This document shows positions 7,003-8,178 of a stretch of DNA of 8,178 nucleotides, one piece after another. The position numbers were made by a program, and so were the translations under genes. The notes under the pieces were generated by a model, which had not been told where the DNA came from, made no database searches, and saw nothing but the letters and a program-made list of their open reading frames with translations. Each line of letters begins with the position of its first letter. The first letter of the stretch is position 1. Source of the DNA: Candidatus Bathyarchaeota archaeon (GTDB lineage Archaea; Thermoproteota; Bathyarchaeia; TCS64); assembly GCA_014729945.1 (NCBI GenBank), contig WJJC01000182.1, positions 1 to 8,178 on the forward strand. The letters run 5' to 3'.

Positions 7003-7130
7003 CTTACCCTATCCCCCATGGCAGTAATTAATACTTTTTGCGTCAATAAATATCATGTTTTTATATTTTCTATTGTGTAAAATGTTCATATTTATACTCC
7101 TTTTGATGTGAATTTTTATTAGTTAAACAC

Positions 7131-7142
7131 CTATATGTATAG
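7131..7142. repeat. Palindrome CTATA-TG-TATAG, candidate operator
   Basis: This is a perfect 5-bp inverted repeat with a 2-base centre, located midway in the divergent region next to a helix-turn-helix regulator gene. Lrp-family proteins commonly bind AT-rich inverted repeats of about this size. Chance occurrence in AT-rich DNA cannot be excluded. Confidence 0.35.
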
Positions 7143-7181
7143 CACTTTTTTATACTTTTTGCTTTTATTTTGTAAACCCGT

Positions 7182-7189
7182 TTTATATG
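7182..7189 (+). promoter_or_regulatory. Box A candidate for the unknown operon
   Basis: TTTATATG lies about 46 bases before ATG 7232 and would place initiation near 7211, leaving a leader of about 20 bases that contains AGGGGA at 7217-7222. A second TATA-like run, GTATATAT at 7196-7203, is an alternative. Confidence 0.4.
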
Positions 7190-7231
7190 TGACCAGTATA
7201 TATTGTCAGTTAGATTAGGGGAAATAAGAAA

Positions 7232-7597
7232 ATGGGTATGGACGAAAAAGAGAACCTGGTCTTCTTCGGAGCAGGTGTTACAAATCAAGAAATGGATGTC
7301 GAGTTTAAGAAACTCTACGACAGCCTAATTGCTTACAAAAACAACATTTTCCACCTTGTAGACACCCTCTGTAATGATTGCGATGCAGGTGAACGCTTAG
7401 CTATGAACATCGCAGAGAGAGACAGCGCACTATTACAGCGCCTAGTCGCAAAAGAATGCGATAAGCGTCGTATGACTAGGAAAGCTACAAAGGAATCAGT
7501 TCTAGAAGAACTGCGTAAAGAAGGAACACCTAATGTTTCACTTCAGAAAATCCTTGAAACAAGGGCGGAAACACTCAAAGAATCAGGGAAGAATTGA
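7232..7597 (+). CDS. Unrecognised soluble protein, 121 residues
   Basis: I do not recognise this protein. It lacks a signal peptide or membrane segment and is highly charged and predicted mostly helical, especially residues 20-121. A CxxC pair (Cys47, Cys50 in LCNDCDAGE) with a further Cys76 could bind a metal or be redox-active, but this is speculative. The C-terminal half is rich in Lys, Arg and Glu. The ATG at 7232 follows AGGGGA and lies downstream of two TATA-like runs. An in-frame ATG two codons later is an alternative. It is first in a rightward operon, with six bases before the next gene. Several arginines use CGT or CGC, less common in the his genes. Coding status is supported by the ribosome binding site and the operon arrangement. 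Confidence 0.75.
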   Translation: MGMDEKENLVFFGAGVTNQEMDVEFKKLYDSLIAYKNNIFHLVDTLCNDCDAGERLAMNIAERDSALLQRLVAKECDKRRMTRKATKESVLEELRKEGTPNVSLQKILETRAETLKESGKN

Positions 7598-7603
7598 GGT
7601 AAA

Positions 7604-7924
7604 ATGCAAGAACTAACAATAAAAGAAGTACAGGACGTCATCTTGGAAAGCCAAGAGGACAAGACTCTACGGGACATGTATATCCACAAGTCACCTTGCG
7701 CTGAAAATGAGTTAGGAGCAGTATTCTTCGCTATAAGCGGGGCTCCCCCAAGAGGTTACGCGATGTACCTTCCAGCTAAGGAAGGGGAAACGGGAACACT
7801 GCACGTATTCGATAATCTTGGTCTAAAGAGAAAGATAATACACTGCAAGATTCAAGACTTGGACAGTTACAAGGATAACGATGTCTGGAAAGCTAAGGCA
7901 GCGAAACCCCTCGTAGAGGCATAG
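7604..7924 (+). CDS. Unrecognised soluble protein, 106 residues
   Basis: I do not recognise this protein. The first 30 residues look helical. The middle, from about residue 38 to 82, alternates hydrophobic and polar residues and includes VFFAISG, YAMYLPA and TLHVFDNLG, suggesting a small beta-rich domain. The tail is charged. Two cysteines (Cys32, Cys81) are present but form no motif. There is no signal peptide or membrane segment. A GAGGT ribosome binding site at 7596-7600 overlaps the stop of the preceding gene and sits three bases before the ATG, so the two genes are probably co-translated. A membrane protein gene follows after about 50 bases, so this could be a peripheral or accessory subunit of that system. 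That is inference from order only. Confidence 0.75.
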   Translation: MQELTIKEVQDVILESQEDKTLRDMYIHKSPCAENELGAVFFAISGAPPRGYAMYLPAKEGETGTLHVFDNLGLKRKIIHCKIQDLDSYKDNDVWKAKAAKPLVEA

Positions 7925-7925
7925 A

Positions 7926-7988
7926 ATGGGACTGATGGTACCTAAAAGACCCATCAAATCTCTAAGAGGTAGAAAAATTGAATCCTGA
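7926..7988 (+). CDS. Possible 20-residue mini-ORF
   Basis: An ATG at 7926 begins a 20-codon frame (MGLMVPKRPIKSLRGRKIES) ending at a TGA at 7986-7988, inside the next gene's start region. A GAGG at 7916-7919, six bases before it, could act as a ribosome binding site. The peptide is basic. It may be a real small protein, a leader coupling translation to the downstream gene, or chance. Confidence 0.25.
   Translation: MGLMVPKRPIKSLRGRKIES
7966..7970 (+). promoter_or_regulatory. Ribosome binding site deciding the TTG start at 7978
   Basis: GAGGT lies seven bases before TTG 7978. An in-frame TAA at 7963-7965 immediately upstream rules out any longer start, and no ATG or GTG lies in frame before the first hydrophobic helix. 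TTG is therefore the best start. Confidence 0.6.
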
Positions 7989-8178
7989 GACACTCGTAGC
8001 AATTAACGTAGGCCTGCCAGTCATATCTGCGCTTGCTCTACTTGTTTTAAACGATAAACGTGTTCGCACTGCTATCGTTTCACTTTCCACACTAGTTTTA
8101 ATTTCATCATCCGTCTTGCTGTATCAAGCAGGCGGGGTTATGTTCTCGCCAGAACATATCTTTGAGCAAGCAATAGTC
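7978..8178 (+). CDS. Multi-helix membrane protein, N-terminal fragment; possibly a NuoL/M/N- or MrpD-like subunit
   Basis: The frame runs off the window end after 67 residues. It starts (as TTG) with MNPETLVAINVGLPVISALA. Two hydrophobic segments are visible, at about residues 6-24 and 32-50, separated by the short basic loop NDKRVR. A loop GGVMFSPEHIFEQ follows. This pattern of a short N-terminus, two tight helices and then a loop resembles proton-translocating antiporter-like subunits of respiratory complex I, membrane-bound hydrogenases and Mrp antiporters. The fragment is too short to prove it, since the diagnostic lysines and glutamates lie further in. It is probably co-transcribed with the two unknown genes upstream. 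Confidence 0.65.
   Translation, partial: MNPETLVAINVGLPVISALALLVLNDKRVRTAIVSLSTLVLISSSVLLYQAGGVMFSPEHIFEQAIV

Larger units (their letters stand above)
7003..7231. promoter_or_regulatory. AT-rich divergent promoter region
   Basis: The 229 bases between the regulator (-) and the unknown operon (+) are strongly AT-rich and hold no convincing gene. Elements visible include a perfect 5-bp inverted repeat CTATA-TG-TATAG at 7131-7142 and an 11-base direct repeat ATACTTTTTGC at 7031-7041 and 7152-7162. A degenerate third copy, ATACTCCTTTTG, lies at 7094-7105. A TATAAAA-like tract on the - strand near 7059-7066 could serve the regulator. TTTATATG at 7182-7189 could serve the operon. The inverted repeat is a candidate operator. 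All assignments are inferences from composition and position. Confidence 0.6.

Noticed and set aside
7070..7288. 72-codon ORF on the - strand across the divergent promoter
   Set aside because: It is AT-rich, overlaps the start of the 121-residue gene antisense, and has no domain or ribosome binding site. Promoter function explains the region better.

Overview
The window looks archaeal. The evidence is a glycine tRNA of archaeal form with AT-rich box A-like promoter elements and a T-run terminator, GGAG/GAGGT ribosome binding sites, possible leaderless starts, a monofunctional HisI, and an Lrp-like regulator with a duplicated layout. I cannot fix the lineage from sequence alone. GC looks moderate, and the divergent promoter region on the right is very AT-rich.

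Left part (1-2958, + strand): the distal part of a histidine operon in the order hisB (5' cut by the window edge), hisH, hisA, hisF, hisI. The genes overlap by 4-7 bases or are separated by one base, so they are probably co-transcribed and translationally coupled. HisH and HisF form the glutamine-dependent synthase producing IGP and AICAR. HisB, HisA and HisI catalyse flanking steps. hisE, hisG, hisC and hisD are not in view.

Middle (2955-5843): a creatininase-family metal amidohydrolase on the - strand meets hisI tail to tail, with interleaved stop codons. Divergent from it is a PNP/UDP-family nucleosidase related to MTA/SAH nucleosidase. Then come tRNA-Gly(GCC) with encoded CCA, a HAD-superfamily phosphatase on the - strand and, divergent from that, a four-helix membrane protein resembling DUF420.

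Right part (5863-8178): a 379-residue regulator made of two tandem copies of an Lrp/AsnC-like unit (helix-turn-helix plus sensor-like domain) lies on the - strand. A 229-base AT-rich divergent region with a palindrome and direct repeats separates it from a rightward operon. That operon encodes two soluble proteins I do not recognise (121 and 106 residues) and then the N-terminus of a multi-helix membrane protein, possibly an antiporter-like subunit of a NuoL/M/N or MrpD type complex, cut by the window end. This regulator plus unknown operon is the most interesting part of the window. No CRISPR array, insertion sequence or integrase is visible, and no gene-free stretch exceeds 300 bases.
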